A stretch of 46,020 nucleotides of DNA from contig JBBHKE010001471.1 in NCBI GenBank assembly GCA_037447655.1, positions 90,865-136,884 of the forward strand, in the 5' to 3' direction. The notes beneath the pieces were generated by a model, which was not told where the DNA came from, made no database searches, and saw only the letters and a list, made by a program, of their open reading frames with translations. Position 1 is the first letter of the stretch. Each line of letters begins with the position of its first letter. Both the position numbers and the translations under genes were made by a program. Of this stretch, positions 1 through 12,400 are shown one piece after another. The stretch comes from Zygnema cylindricum. Its lineage: Eukaryota > Streptophyta > Zygnematophyceae > Zygnematales > Zygnemataceae.

Positions 1-182
1 CAATGGCGAGAGAGAGAGAGAGGGAAGGAGGTAAGGGCGGAGAGAAGAGGGGGAAGGGTAAGGGAGATGTGAGGAGAAGAAGGTTGGGGAACGAAGATAG
101 GGAGGTTATGGACGACAAGAGGAGGGAGGGAGAAAGTTGGGAGAGTGGGATGGAGGAAGGAGGGAAGGAGAGTGAAAGAGAC
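1..182. repeat. Purine-rich tract at window edge
   Basis: Almost only G and A on the + strand (GAGAGA, GGGAAGG). It lies in an intron of the minus-strand RLK. The forward open frame across it is low-complexity and not a gene. Confidence 0.8.
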
Positions 183-326
183 ACGCCGACCAACCGATCA
201 ACCGATCAATCTCTTTAGTGTGTGATATTGGTGACATTTAAAAGGCAAATGATGTCAGTGAATTAAGATGAATTTGTCACAGTAAAAAGGCTATATTGTG
301 GGACATGTGTGGTTGTGAACTCTTAC

Positions 327-419
327 TCTTCCTATACATAAATAAAACAGCACCGGCAACAATGACGGTAACCAATGAAGCACCAACGACACTCATACCA
401 ATTGCCCATTTGGGGAATT
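327..419 (-). CDS. RLK exon 31: transmembrane helix
   Basis: 93 nt, acceptor TTCCAG, donor A|GTAAGA. After EFPKW comes the hydrophobic helix AIGMSVVGASLVTVIVAGAV followed by LFMYRK, a basic stop-transfer sequence on the cytoplasmic side. The exon ends in phase 1, and the kinase exons must lie left of base 1. No coding continuation is visible between 1 and 326. Confidence 0.87.
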
Positions 420-3400
420 CTGGAACATCACCATGTAAAATCCCCCCAAAAATTAAAACTGAACGAATTCAATCTTGCACTGTTTCTTCCTAAAACTCAC
501 CAAAAATTTGTACTGAACGACTTTAATGCAGGAACCCACAACTTAATTAACATTCAACTCAATTACTTAACAATTAGGGTAAAAAATCTTGCACAAGCAG
601 AGAAGGTTACTTGTCTCTTTACAGGACATTTTATATTTGTAAATTTTAAGTTGATAACACGTGAACTAATCGATGATTACTCTGAAATCCCTTTGTCAAT
701 ATCTAAATTCTGCTAAGGTAAATATGTAAAGACAAGAAATTGCAAAATTTAAATGGAATGCCGTTAGTTTGTTTGATCTAATATACTTGTCTTGTCTTAC
801 CGTTCGTTGAGAGCAAATGACTACTTTTTAAAAATTCATATACATATGTAAGCATATACATTTCCTTTTAGAAAAATTACTGGCCCCGAGGGTTGCAAGC
901 TCGACAATTCAAATCCTAGGAAAAAACATTGTTCCGCTCTAATTTTGTTTATAACATTTGTTCATATACCTTTGTGTAGGTTTGTTGAATCTTTTCAATA
1001 TTTTGGTACTTGTGATTCTGTGTTTAGAACCGAAAAAAAAGCTAGCTCTTTTTCAAACTACAACAAACTTTCTCTATTGTCAGTTAGTATTTTCACTAGC
1101 GGTACTATTTTGAGAAAAGAAAAATGTCCTATCTTTTTTGTTTTTAATAATACTCTTAAGAGGTTTGCATCTCACAACACCAGAGAAAATGACCAGAATT
1201 TCAAGCAATACAAAAGAAAAAAGGAGTTAGAAAACAGTAAAGCCTTGTATTATGAAGACTGACATCCATAATGAATAAAATATAAAAAATCATTTTAAGC
1301 TTTGGCTTTTGAATACGAATAGAATCCAACCAGTCATCAGCTCTCAATCATTTTTTTATTATTAATTTTTAGCTAATTAGAGGTGATAAAGTCAGTGCAA
1401 GAAAGACAGGAGGAGAAAAACATAAAATTACAATGGAAGTCAGATAACCAGACATCTTTTAAGTTTCCAATCTGCAAAAATCATATGAGCAAAAATTATG
1501 GCAACCGATATCTCAAAGAGAAACGAATAAGAAAACAAGATTCGAATGATCTCTCAAGAACGACCTTGGTGTAATCCAAACAGGTCAGTTTTTCCTACAT
1601 AAGTAGAATTTATAGTAAAAGAACTCTCCTCTATGCATTTACTTCCTTGACGTCTTTGACTTTTCAATTAGATACGTATCTGTAAATGTATATTACATTT
1701 ATGCATATAATTTTATACGTATAGGTATCTGTATATGTATACGTACAGATACATATACGTATGTATATATATATATATACATATAATTTTGATATGTATA
1801 TACATATAATATTTTCATTAATGCATATTTAGTGTGTGATATGATATGTAATTGTAAATAAAATGTATGCATTTTGTGTTCGATTATGTAAAAGAGTATG
1901 CATATATATACATGTTTATACATACATTTAAATGCAAAACGTACTCTTCGCTTTTCTTTCAGATCTTTACAGTCAATAAGAGAATCAACAAACAAGTATT
2001 GGCACTTTACCTGATTTTCTTTTAGAGGGTGGAGCAGCAGGTGGAGGAAAAGGTGGAGGTGAGGGAGCTGCATTCATCTCAATAAAAAGACGGATATAGT
2101 AAAGAGGCAAAATGCAGAAAAATACACAGAAACACAAAAAAATAAAGATAGGTATCATCTTGCTTTACAAGCTTGTCTTTCATTTCTACTGATTTTGTTT
2201 TCTGGACAGGTTTGACAAGTCAATTAAGCAAAATTTTAATTCATTTGAATAAAACTGAAGTCATACAAATTCATAAAGTCATATGTGATCAAATAAATAT
2301 AGTCATAAGGAAAATTATGCCAGTTTTACAAGAATTCCGAAATAATACAAACAATATGGGAAAAATATTAAGGAAAGAGATTAACAAAGAAGCTAAAAAA
2401 ATGCATAATTACTCTGAGATGATTATGAGACTCGACCATTTCCATGATGTTTGATTATGGAGCTTAGCATATAGACATTTTTATGAAGAAAAACAATATA
2501 CTTGGATAACAGATGCAAACCTTTTCATTTGTTCCGATCTAATCGTCCGTGTGGCAACTGAGTAAAATTATCATTTACAAAAAATCTTACTTTTGAAACA
2601 TGCAATGTAGCTGTCTTGTCATTTGATTGTTATTTAACATGTGATTATCTAGAATCAGAAGTAAGAGTAAAGAACTCTCGTTTTGACCAACCTTAAATAA
2701 AATCCTTACAAAAATCAGTACAAAAACATAAAAAACAATAAAAAAAAAACTAAATATCATCATCAGAAGTAACTGAGGGAGAAAGGTAGCCAAACCCTGG
2801 AATGATAGGGGAAGATCTATGAAATGGAAGGGAGGGTATGGAAGGGGAGGGAGGAGGAGGAGGGAGGGAGGGAGGGAGGAGGGAGGAGGGAGGGAGGGGA
2901 GAGGAGGGAGGGAGGGAGGAGGGAGGAGGGAAGGGAGAGGAGGGGGAAAGGGAGGGAGGGAGGAGTGGGGGAGGAGAGGGAGGAGGGAGGAGGGGGGTGA
3001 GAGGGAGGAGGAGAGGGGAGGGAGGAGGGAGGAGGAGGGAGGGAGGAGGAGGAGGGAGGAGAGGAGGGAGGAGGGAGGAGGGAGGAGGGAGGAGAGGAGG
3101 GAGGAGGAGGAGGAGGGAGGAGGGAGGAGGGAGGGAGGGAGGAGGAGGAGGAGGAGGAGGGAGGAGGAGATGGGAGGGGTGGCGATCTACATACAAGGGA
3201 GATATCTCACTGTTGATACGTCCGTCCACTTGTCTAGATTGCCGACATCAACTATGACGACCGATCTGTTGTCCAGAGTGAGATTTTGGTAGATGATTTC
3301 TTTTTCTCCTTTCTTCTTATTGCCAACAGTTTTCTTGTGACCAAACGTAGTTTACTTACCACTAGTAAGTCTGGAGGTTCTACAGTTGTGCCAAATACTT

Positions 3401-6400
3401 GTATATGGAAAGTCAGACCCATATCACTAAGTACATCATTGTCGTTTAGGTCGTCAAGTACATTTGTTAAGTTTGCTGAAGCGACACGTATCTGTGCGGT
3501 CATTTTCCTCAGGTAGTGTGTTAGAAGTTCTGGTATCCTGGTTTTTTTTTGTATTTGGTTTTTATTTGTTCGTCGTTTGTTTTTTTTTTTTTTCATTTTT
3601 TTTCATTTTTTGGGGTTTTTGTCTTTTCTTCTTTTTTTCATGTTTTTTGAAAGCCGTAAAGGTCAAGGTGTGGGTAGCAAATTACAGGACGGTTTATTAG
3701 CAACCGATTTTTGAAGCGAGGAATCAAAAGGTAACATTGCCACCTTTCAATTGTGATGTCATTTTTTTTGTGATGAGTGGTACTTCAAGTGCCCCAAAGT
3801 GTTTAACACCAAAATCGATGATTTGCCTACCTCACAGCATTTTTCACCAATACTCCGCTATTTATCAGAAACCATACTTTCCATCACTAAAGTTTACAAT
3901 TTGTGTGACTCAATTTTCAAATTTGTTATGTTTGAACATCATTGAGAAGTCGTAATTTCTGGCTCTGCTAGTCCGGAGAAGTTGAATGCGATTCAAACGT
4001 GATTCAGTTTGGCAATTAAAGAATGTAATGATTAATTTTTTTGTTGTCTCTTCAAATAAAAACAATGAACCCAGAATTTGGAAATGCTTTCGAACAAAGT
4101 TCACAGTGAACTACGGGGATTGCAGATTGAATCCTATAAAACGATTCTAAAAAGTAATCTTTTAGCCTTTTAGATCTCGTAATCGAAAAGAATTGTCAAA
4201 TGGCAAGCTTTCCCTTACCTGCTTGACATCAATTGAAATACTTTCTTCCAACAACCTTCTTTTCAACCAATTCTTCACTTCGCTAATAGCTTGTTGAGAA
4301 ATATACACCAATGGAGTATTTGCAATAGTCAGCTGGAATTCCACATATCCTGAACAGCATGGTTCCCGTCTTTCATGGAGATATGGATTTGGAACATTAT
4401 TTTCCGTACAAGGAGAATCAGTGCAGTTTACGGTTTTTTCAATATAACGATAAACATCATTTCCGGTTTGACAAAACGATTCGTTTGTGAATTCACCAAC
4501 GCAGAGTGGATTATCCGACAAACTGCAATCAGTGAAAGACAATCAAACGACAGAAAAATGACATAAATTGTCAGTAAATAGAAAAAGGCTCAACAACACT
4601 TGACCATTCATTTTTAGCAGACGGTTTTAACACTGGAATTAGAATTAGACCAATTGAAATTTTGATGATTTCATGTGTTCCAACTGAAAAGTTATCATTT
4701 TTTGCACAGTACTCGTTCAGTGTATTTCTCGCTAACTCCCAAAAGGAGGAATCTCCCTCAAACCTGCCAAAGTTGTAGGTCTCAGGAAATGGACCGTCTG
4801 GAAAGTGGACAAAAGTTTTTAATCTTTTGTGTAAGTGTCCACTTTAGAAATGTAGCATGCTTTATTTTCATATACAACAACACTTTTTAGAGATTTGTGT
4901 CGGTTGTTTCAATTGGCTCTAAATATGCATTTCATCTGCTTTTTTTATGGGTTCAGTACTCAACCAGATTCAAAATAAAGTAGTACAGGGAGGTATCACT
5001 AACTCAAAGGTCGTGTTCTTTGTGACAACTTCTTTGGTTCCTGATGAGAGTTCATTATTTGCAAGTGAAATATATTCAATTTTAGTTGAAACTGCTGGAA
5101 CCGCTCCACGGAGCTGATTGTCATTTAGAAGCCTGCGCCAAAATTTCCATCAAAAAAAGAAAATTAGCACAGGAAGTTTGCTGTGAGAAATCGCTGATGC
5201 AAAATTCATGTACCAAGAATTCTTTAACACATTAAAAGCCATTTGAGCTGGAATTTAAGTACCCGACTATATATTTCTTTGAATTTCTAAGGCTTTGGTG
5301 ACATATTCAATGTGATTCTGATGTCCATTTGACCATATGCATGATAATCTCCTCACAGTTGTCCGTGAAAAAGACGTGTTTTTCTTTGCTACTTTCGCAA
5401 GCGTGCTTTTCTTTGATATTTTCCCAAGCTTCCTAAATCTTATGATACTTTTACGATTCCTGTTTCTTCTTTTTCATGTGTAGACGTTAAGTATTATAAT
5501 TTCCGTGCACCAAAATCCTTAATTTTGCTTCAAAGTAAATTTATCCCGAAATGTTCCATTCTGAAAAATGTTTGGCAATTTTATCACAATTAATTGAACG
5601 GTTGTCGACAAGGTATTTTTCTAGGAATTATTGAATTTCGGTTCACATGTTGTATTGAGTTGGCCCCCAAAAATTCGGCCATCCACAAAACGGGCTACGT
5701 TACATGGTTTGGGGACTAAATGGAACAGAGGGACAAACTCATTCTTGTGTTCAAAACTCTTGACTCTAGCGATATTTTTCTTACAAGAATCTACATGTTT
5801 TATGTGAAATTTCAGGATTTTTTTGTGCTGCAAGTTCATATTTTAAAAATCTATGTACACACTAATCTGATGACCACTTGGTTCACTGTTAATTTGATAT
5901 TTTAATTTTTGAGCATTTTTGTGAACGCATGTCGCAATAAATTTGGAGCGATACTTTGGGATTGTGATACACGGGAATATCGTGTGAAATTTTTGACAGC
6001 ACATGATGGGGTATAATAGTTATGATATGGCATATGCATTAAAGTATTACTTTCCAGCAGTAATTGCGTTTCACTCTAAATGTACATATTGAGATGTTTT
6101 GCATTGAAGCATAAAAGTATGGAAAAATTATCTCTACTTTTTAAAATGTACCCTGTTAGCCACTCCGATAAATGGGCACTTTGGGTTCAAAGGAAATCCC
6201 TACACCGTACATAAACAAACTTTATGTGTTAATACTGTAGTATATCACGTGCTTGAGTATCACGAATGTATTATCGATACACTATCATTCATATCGTGTT
6301 GCATTATATCAGGAGGTTATGATGCAATGTTTATCACTAACTCAAGAATTAAGGACCAAGCTTTGCAAGTAAAAATAAAACTCCACACATGTCGAAAAGC

Positions 6401-9400
6401 AAATAAAGATGTGTGCTTACATCTAGTATAAATGGTCCAGTTGATCGCCGTACAGGCGCCCCAAACATAACCGAAAATATAATAGAAGTGATCTACGATA
6501 TGGTGTGCTTTTAATATAAACAGTATCGCCGATTTCACAACACATCCGAGATAAATTAAAGATACCACCAGAATGAAAACTAAATAGTAATACCATACTT
6601 ACACAGCCTGAAGGTTTTTAAATTTATCCAGGTAAGTTGAGGTGACCTCTCCAGAAATGCTGTTTTTCGCAAGGTTTCTGCCATAAGAAGTTGAAATAAC
6701 ATGTCTTTCAGGTCAAGTTTCGCTATTTGACAGTTTGTAAGCATTGTATAGACATGTGATGTTTAGATATCTTTTACAAAAAAAATCTCAATTACGGATG
6801 AAGCACATTAACTAGATCATTGAAACCTGTTTAGTACATGATACTATGGAGGTACCAGTCGAACAAATTTTGACTTTTTTACGAAAATGCATTATTTTTT
6901 TTAGCTCTTGAACTTTTCGCAAAAATTGTATATTTTTCGTGTAAGGATAAAATGTACGGAAAATGTACCGAAATGAAGTACACCGTGGATCGCTATTAGA
7001 GTTAAGAAATAATTAATGTTAATAAACAATTAGTGTTATAAACTCTAGTTTGGGTTCAAGGACCCGATGCCAAAAAAGATTGACGCTAATTTATACACCT
7101 AACACTAGTTTGGATCACACCCCCAAATTGTAGCCGCGATAGTGTGTCTTCACATATTCGACGCTTGAACATGTGAGAACAGGTTTTGGCGATGTAACTG
7201 TGTAGCCGTGATAGTCTGTGTTCGCATATTCCATGCTTGGATATGTAAGAACCGATTCTCGCTATTTTCCCTTGTCTTTATGGGCGCTTATACGTGGAGA
7301 CGCACTCAATCTCTCCTGTCGATGCCTTTATCTAACTGTTATACGTCTGTAAAAAATAATGAGCACGTCTGTAAAAAATAATAAGCAGTTTTAGTTAGGA
7401 CTGACAAATTTCGTACATTACACTATTTAAGTACTGTCGAAATTAGAGTAATCAACGCTAATGAAACATTGTACCTATATTAACGTAAAAAAACAATTAG
7501 AGTTATTAATTCGATTTTATTTTCGAGGGTGAAAATTTGGGGGTGCCGTATTAGCGTTATTAACACTAATAGCGATTCCCGGTGTAGAGAGATAGATAGA
7601 TATTTGAAGCGACGTCGAAATGTGTTTCGTTTTGATTAAGTTGTAATGCTATTTTTGAACAAATGTTTTTCTATTTTGTATTTTATTATAAAGTCAAAGT
7701 CGGTCATCGCATTTTATCGACAGTGCATTTGTTTTATGTGCATATTCATTATTTTTGAAACATTTCATGCGTGCGTTTTATGCTTTTGGTACCTCTATTC
7801 ATGAAACACATATAAGGTAATTATAAAGGTGGAAAATACCGCGTATCATTGAAAATATTGCACATATTCGATTACTAAGAAACGGCGATTACACATGCTT
7901 AAGTTTATAACGACTATACTAACAAATTTCCTACGAGAAAATACAACAAAATGAAAACCCTAATATATGACTTAAAGAAAGAGTAGTTAGAGAATGTTTA
8001 TTCCTTGTAAAAAACTACCTTCAAAGGGCTTTCAAATTTTTAGCATTAGACTTGGGAATAAACTGAATAGACTGTAAAAGAACAAATTACAAGATATCTA
8101 GGTGTTGCTGAAGGATTTGTTTCACCTTCAATTGTTCATGTGGACAAAATTTTAGAGTGCACAATGCATTGCACAATGTATTTTTAATATTTTATCTATA
8201 TTCTTTCCATAGTGCATTTTTTTGAGAGTTACTATATTGTACTTTGGACAACTCATCATGAGTCTTTCCGGAAAAGTTTCTTAACGGAGTCACCATGATT
8301 TCGTGATGTTTCGGTAAATTTCAAAAATATTAAAGGTCTTCTCTGTTACCGTGGATGACTCCTAAGACATCTCTGAACCGCGGGGCACCACTATTTTTAG
8401 AATACTTAAGCTTTCAATAGTTTGGCCCACAATATGATCTCTCGGCTGCAAATCTTACGACTCAACAGACTATAGTGCACTCAATATAAACGTCAACGAA
8501 TCATCGAAATGGGTTACTTCATAACTTAAAAATTCGTTTTCAAAATTGCCTTTTGAGCGTTAATTTCTTCTTCTTGAATCTAACCCTTTCACAGAGTGAG
8601 TTGTTGTAGAATTTACTAAGTCTTACTTATAAACAAATATACTATCTAATTGACCTATCCCGCCACTGTCGTACTTGTACTGTACTAACATTCGACAAAT
8701 ACTAGTTAGTATTTTGAATAAGATATTTGTACTTGAACACTCTAAAATATATTAAGCAAGCTATACGGATTCTATTTAATAGTTTTGCAGGTCATATAAG
8801 CCAGTGCGCACCCAACTTATAAACACATGAAATCTATGCACAGCGAAACTTAGCCTGTAGGAACCACTAAGTAGATAGCAATGGGAGAGGCATAGAGACA
8901 AATCAATATATTAGACAGGTTTAGGCAGCTCGAGAAATGTAGTTATAGTCAAGGGGCCACAAGGCGTAAGCCGAAGTGAGCCCCGATTGGAATACAAATT
9001 GTTCCTACGGACTATCTTTTAATTAAGTTGCATTCTCCTTCTATTGTCTATGATATGAATCCTAATAAAGAATGTACAAAGAGTTCTGATCAAATAAAGT
9101 AATGCTTCTTCTATGAATCTTGAGAGTATTCTGAGTCTGAGACATGACATTTCCATGAGATAATTGTTGTAAGTGCCTTGGTGCACTTTATATCTTTCTA
9201 TGTGTCATCCTGTTGTGAAATGAATGACTGAGTGGTGCAATCACATGCTGCCGTTTTGTTGTTTTCCACCACAATGTGCCGCTCCTCGATTCTGACACAA
9301 TCTGTACACAAAATAAAGGTTGGCGGAATCGTCGTCAGATTCCGTACAGTTCGATTCGTCGCGTCACGTCACGTCACGAAATGTGAATCGGTAAAAGTCT

Positions 9401-12400
9401 GCCGGTACAAATATATCCTGGCAGGTACAAATGAATCGCCAAAGATCGCACCAAAACCAACACTATTTACAATGTTTCACTGACACAGATCTTAGTACCC
9501 CACAACATTGTCGTGTCATTGTGGTCCTCCAAAATCGCGATTTAAATCGCCGTGTAAAAATGCATTTTTTACATTTATTTGATGCACTCTCATGTTCTCG
9601 ATGACTGTCGAGGTGAGAAGGAGATTCGAACAGTAGGAAATGTTATTTTTCTGGTTGCTAACGAAACTTATTTTCAATGACTTAATATATCCGTTAAGGC
9701 ATTTAAAAATACTTTGACCTTTATTTCCTTTCCTAAAAGCTTTCTATGACTTATCAACCGCTCATTTATTATAACTTTTTACAACATCGTCTATCAGCTC
9801 ATAACTGCATACAGTCAAGAAATAGATATGATATTTACATTTGTTATCTTTTTCTTCCTTCTCGAAATGGTTCTCCAACGCCTTCCAGCACTCATACGCA
9901 GTGCCGTGGGTTATAAAATGGTCATGAAATAATCCGGTTTGCATGAGACTTATGGTTGTCACAATGTCCTGAAGTCTCCAAAACTATCGTGAGTTGGGAT
10001 CCGCCGGTTTTTGTTCCTAGCCGCTCACAATCTCCCAGATCCGTTACAAGATCCATTATCCTTGGATACACTTCTTCCGGATTGCACAGTTTGTTCCGTT
10101 GAAGAGAACGGTCTTCTCAGAAATCTGGAAACTCTCCACACTTTGGATTTCTTCATCAAAATCAGAATCTTCGTTCACTATCGGTTGTTTCCATTTATGT
10201 ATTCTCTCCTTTTTTACATCTTCGCCTTCACTTTGCGAACTGTCACCAATCAAATTGGGATCTGGTTCCTCCTTGACTGGTTTCTTGCCTCTTTTATCCC
10301 TCTTCTCAAACTGAAATTGTTTTCAACGTAGTGGTTCAAATGTTTGAACACATTTCGTAGTGGTCATTCGAACTGCGTGCCCCACTAAATTGATCTTCTC
10401 CGAATGGTTCAGCAGGAAGTGATATTTGTACTGAGCTCCTCTTACTCTGAATGCTGTCTCACTAGATTCCCGGGATAGCACTTTGGGTGACGGGTTATCT
10501 TTCGAAGGCTCTGGGGGAGTCCGCAGACCTGCCCATGGGGAATGTGACAATTTATTCTTCCTTCCTTCCATCTCTCACTCAGCCTCACACTACTAGAGCA
10601 CTAAGCCTGTTTCGATACCAAATGATAGGATTGCGCATATACACAACGCTTAGAAGTCTACACATACAACGGAAGCACAATATTCTTTTCATTCACACAC
10701 TGGATTCGGCGAAAAATAAATATTATAAGCCGAAACTTTCTTTCCTTATTCTTACAAAGTTCTTTTCTCAACTAGTCTTACTATCCTCAACACTCGTTAC
10801 TCACTGCCTGCAAGAAAATACTATTTTCTCACTATCACTAACTGTACAACGGCCACCGGCCACACGAAGTTTTCCACTACCTCAATACAGACACTTAGAT
10901 GCTGAACATAAGACTACCAGATGAACTATTCCACAACGTAGACACAAGTTCACCGAAACCCAATCGTGCCCTCACGGTAGCAGGGGCTACGCATGAAAAA
11001 AACACAATACATGCGAAAATAACGTTACGATGCATAGACGCGAACACGGCCAATATGCCGATTCGCACATTGCATCCTAACAAAAAAGAAATAATCCAAA
11101 CCAAATTATATCGCAATAATTTTAATTCAGCAACAAATCCACTTTTTACAGTTTGCGCAAAGAAAAGGACAGTTCAACAAAAAAGACAAAAATGAAAAAA
11201 GTTTTAACATTAAAAAGGATAAAATAGATTTTAAACAACAATGGTTTGGACAAAATAGTGTGTTTATACCTACAACTGAAGACGCATGCTAGTCTTGTAG
11301 CATTTTGTGCACTTACAAAGTTAATAGACTTGAATACATTTCTTCTGGCAGATTTGGAAGGCCATCAAATTTTATCCCGTTTGCACTCGCATCCCTGTAA
11401 AATCCAGCAAACGACCCATAAAATGCTTTCAAGAAAACTAATAACGGGCAAATGGTCAAGAAGTCACCAAACATTGTCTATCCATCTCAAAAAAGTATGT
11501 GAGATTGAAGAATATTGTTAGAACTCAAAAAAAGATTGAATATTGATAATTCCAAAATGTTTCGTAAACCTTTCTTTGTAGAGTCAACCAAAAAGTATAC
11601 CTGAATCTAGTGCTTGAACTCCACGTAATCTGCAAGTAGGTTCGAACTGAAATTATTAAAACAATTGCACCGTTTGAGAGTTTCTCTTACAGTTTTTTAA
11701 GAGAAGCAGCAGGAAAGCTTTGTACAGTAATGTCAAGGATGTTTCCTGCGAGATTCCTGGAATTAACCATGAGGAACGAGTCAGGCAAGAGGATGGAGAT
11801 AGTTTGAAGACTAAGGTACCTTTGAAAAATTCCAAAATAGCGAGAACATCGTATGCAAACAGCAACTAACTGATATGTTGTTTTATTATTTGTAATTTTC
11901 GGTTATCAACACTAGATCTAGCTCACTTCTTGGCCCTAAAAACTTAGTTAGATATCAAGATCATGCCTGAGGTAACTTGTTATAAATTTAAACCAAAACG
12001 TTGAAACTTTATCATCGTTAACAAAAAGAATCGTCAGTCTTTCAGAAAAAACTCCAAATATGGAGGATGGATATATCTTCCACTACAGTTTTGGTATGTC
12101 AACAGCTATTTTTGCTGTTTTTACTTCCACGATGACAATGTTTGAGGTTAGTTGTCCATCAATAAAAAAATACTTGAACAAGATATTATATTTGATAATT
12201 TATTGGTTGCTAGATGGTCTGGATAATTTGCATTTGTTATACTTCCGCAAGTGTTATTTATTCCCGAGGGAGACTAGGGACTTTGTAGTGTTGATCTGGA
12301 CCACGGTAACAGCTCTAAAAACAACTGTATTTTGTACATGACCAAACATAAAATGTGCATTTGTCAAGATAAATTTTTAAGTGTCTATGAAAGGCAAACA

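Noticed and set aside
2750-3229. 159-codon proline/leucine-rich minus frame, possibly an extensin-like exon of the receptor
   Set aside because: It is the complement of the GGGAGG tract. It lacks an acceptor in the phase left by exon 29 and ends in a stop, while exon 30 joins exon 29 directly in phase.
2819-3292. Forward Gly/Arg/Glu-rich frames of 139-157 codons
   Set aside because: Low-complexity translation of a purine tract, antisense to the receptor gene.
4737-4797. 61-nt version of exon 27 starting at the stronger acceptor
   Set aside because: It reads well in one frame (GPFPETYNFG) but exon 26 leaves a different phase, in which it hits a stop after four codons.
11597-11627. Minus-strand piece LRGVQALDSG after a good acceptor, as an extra LRR exon
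   Set aside because: Its only donor gives 29 nt and breaks the frame; exon 23 to exon 24 joins cleanly without it.
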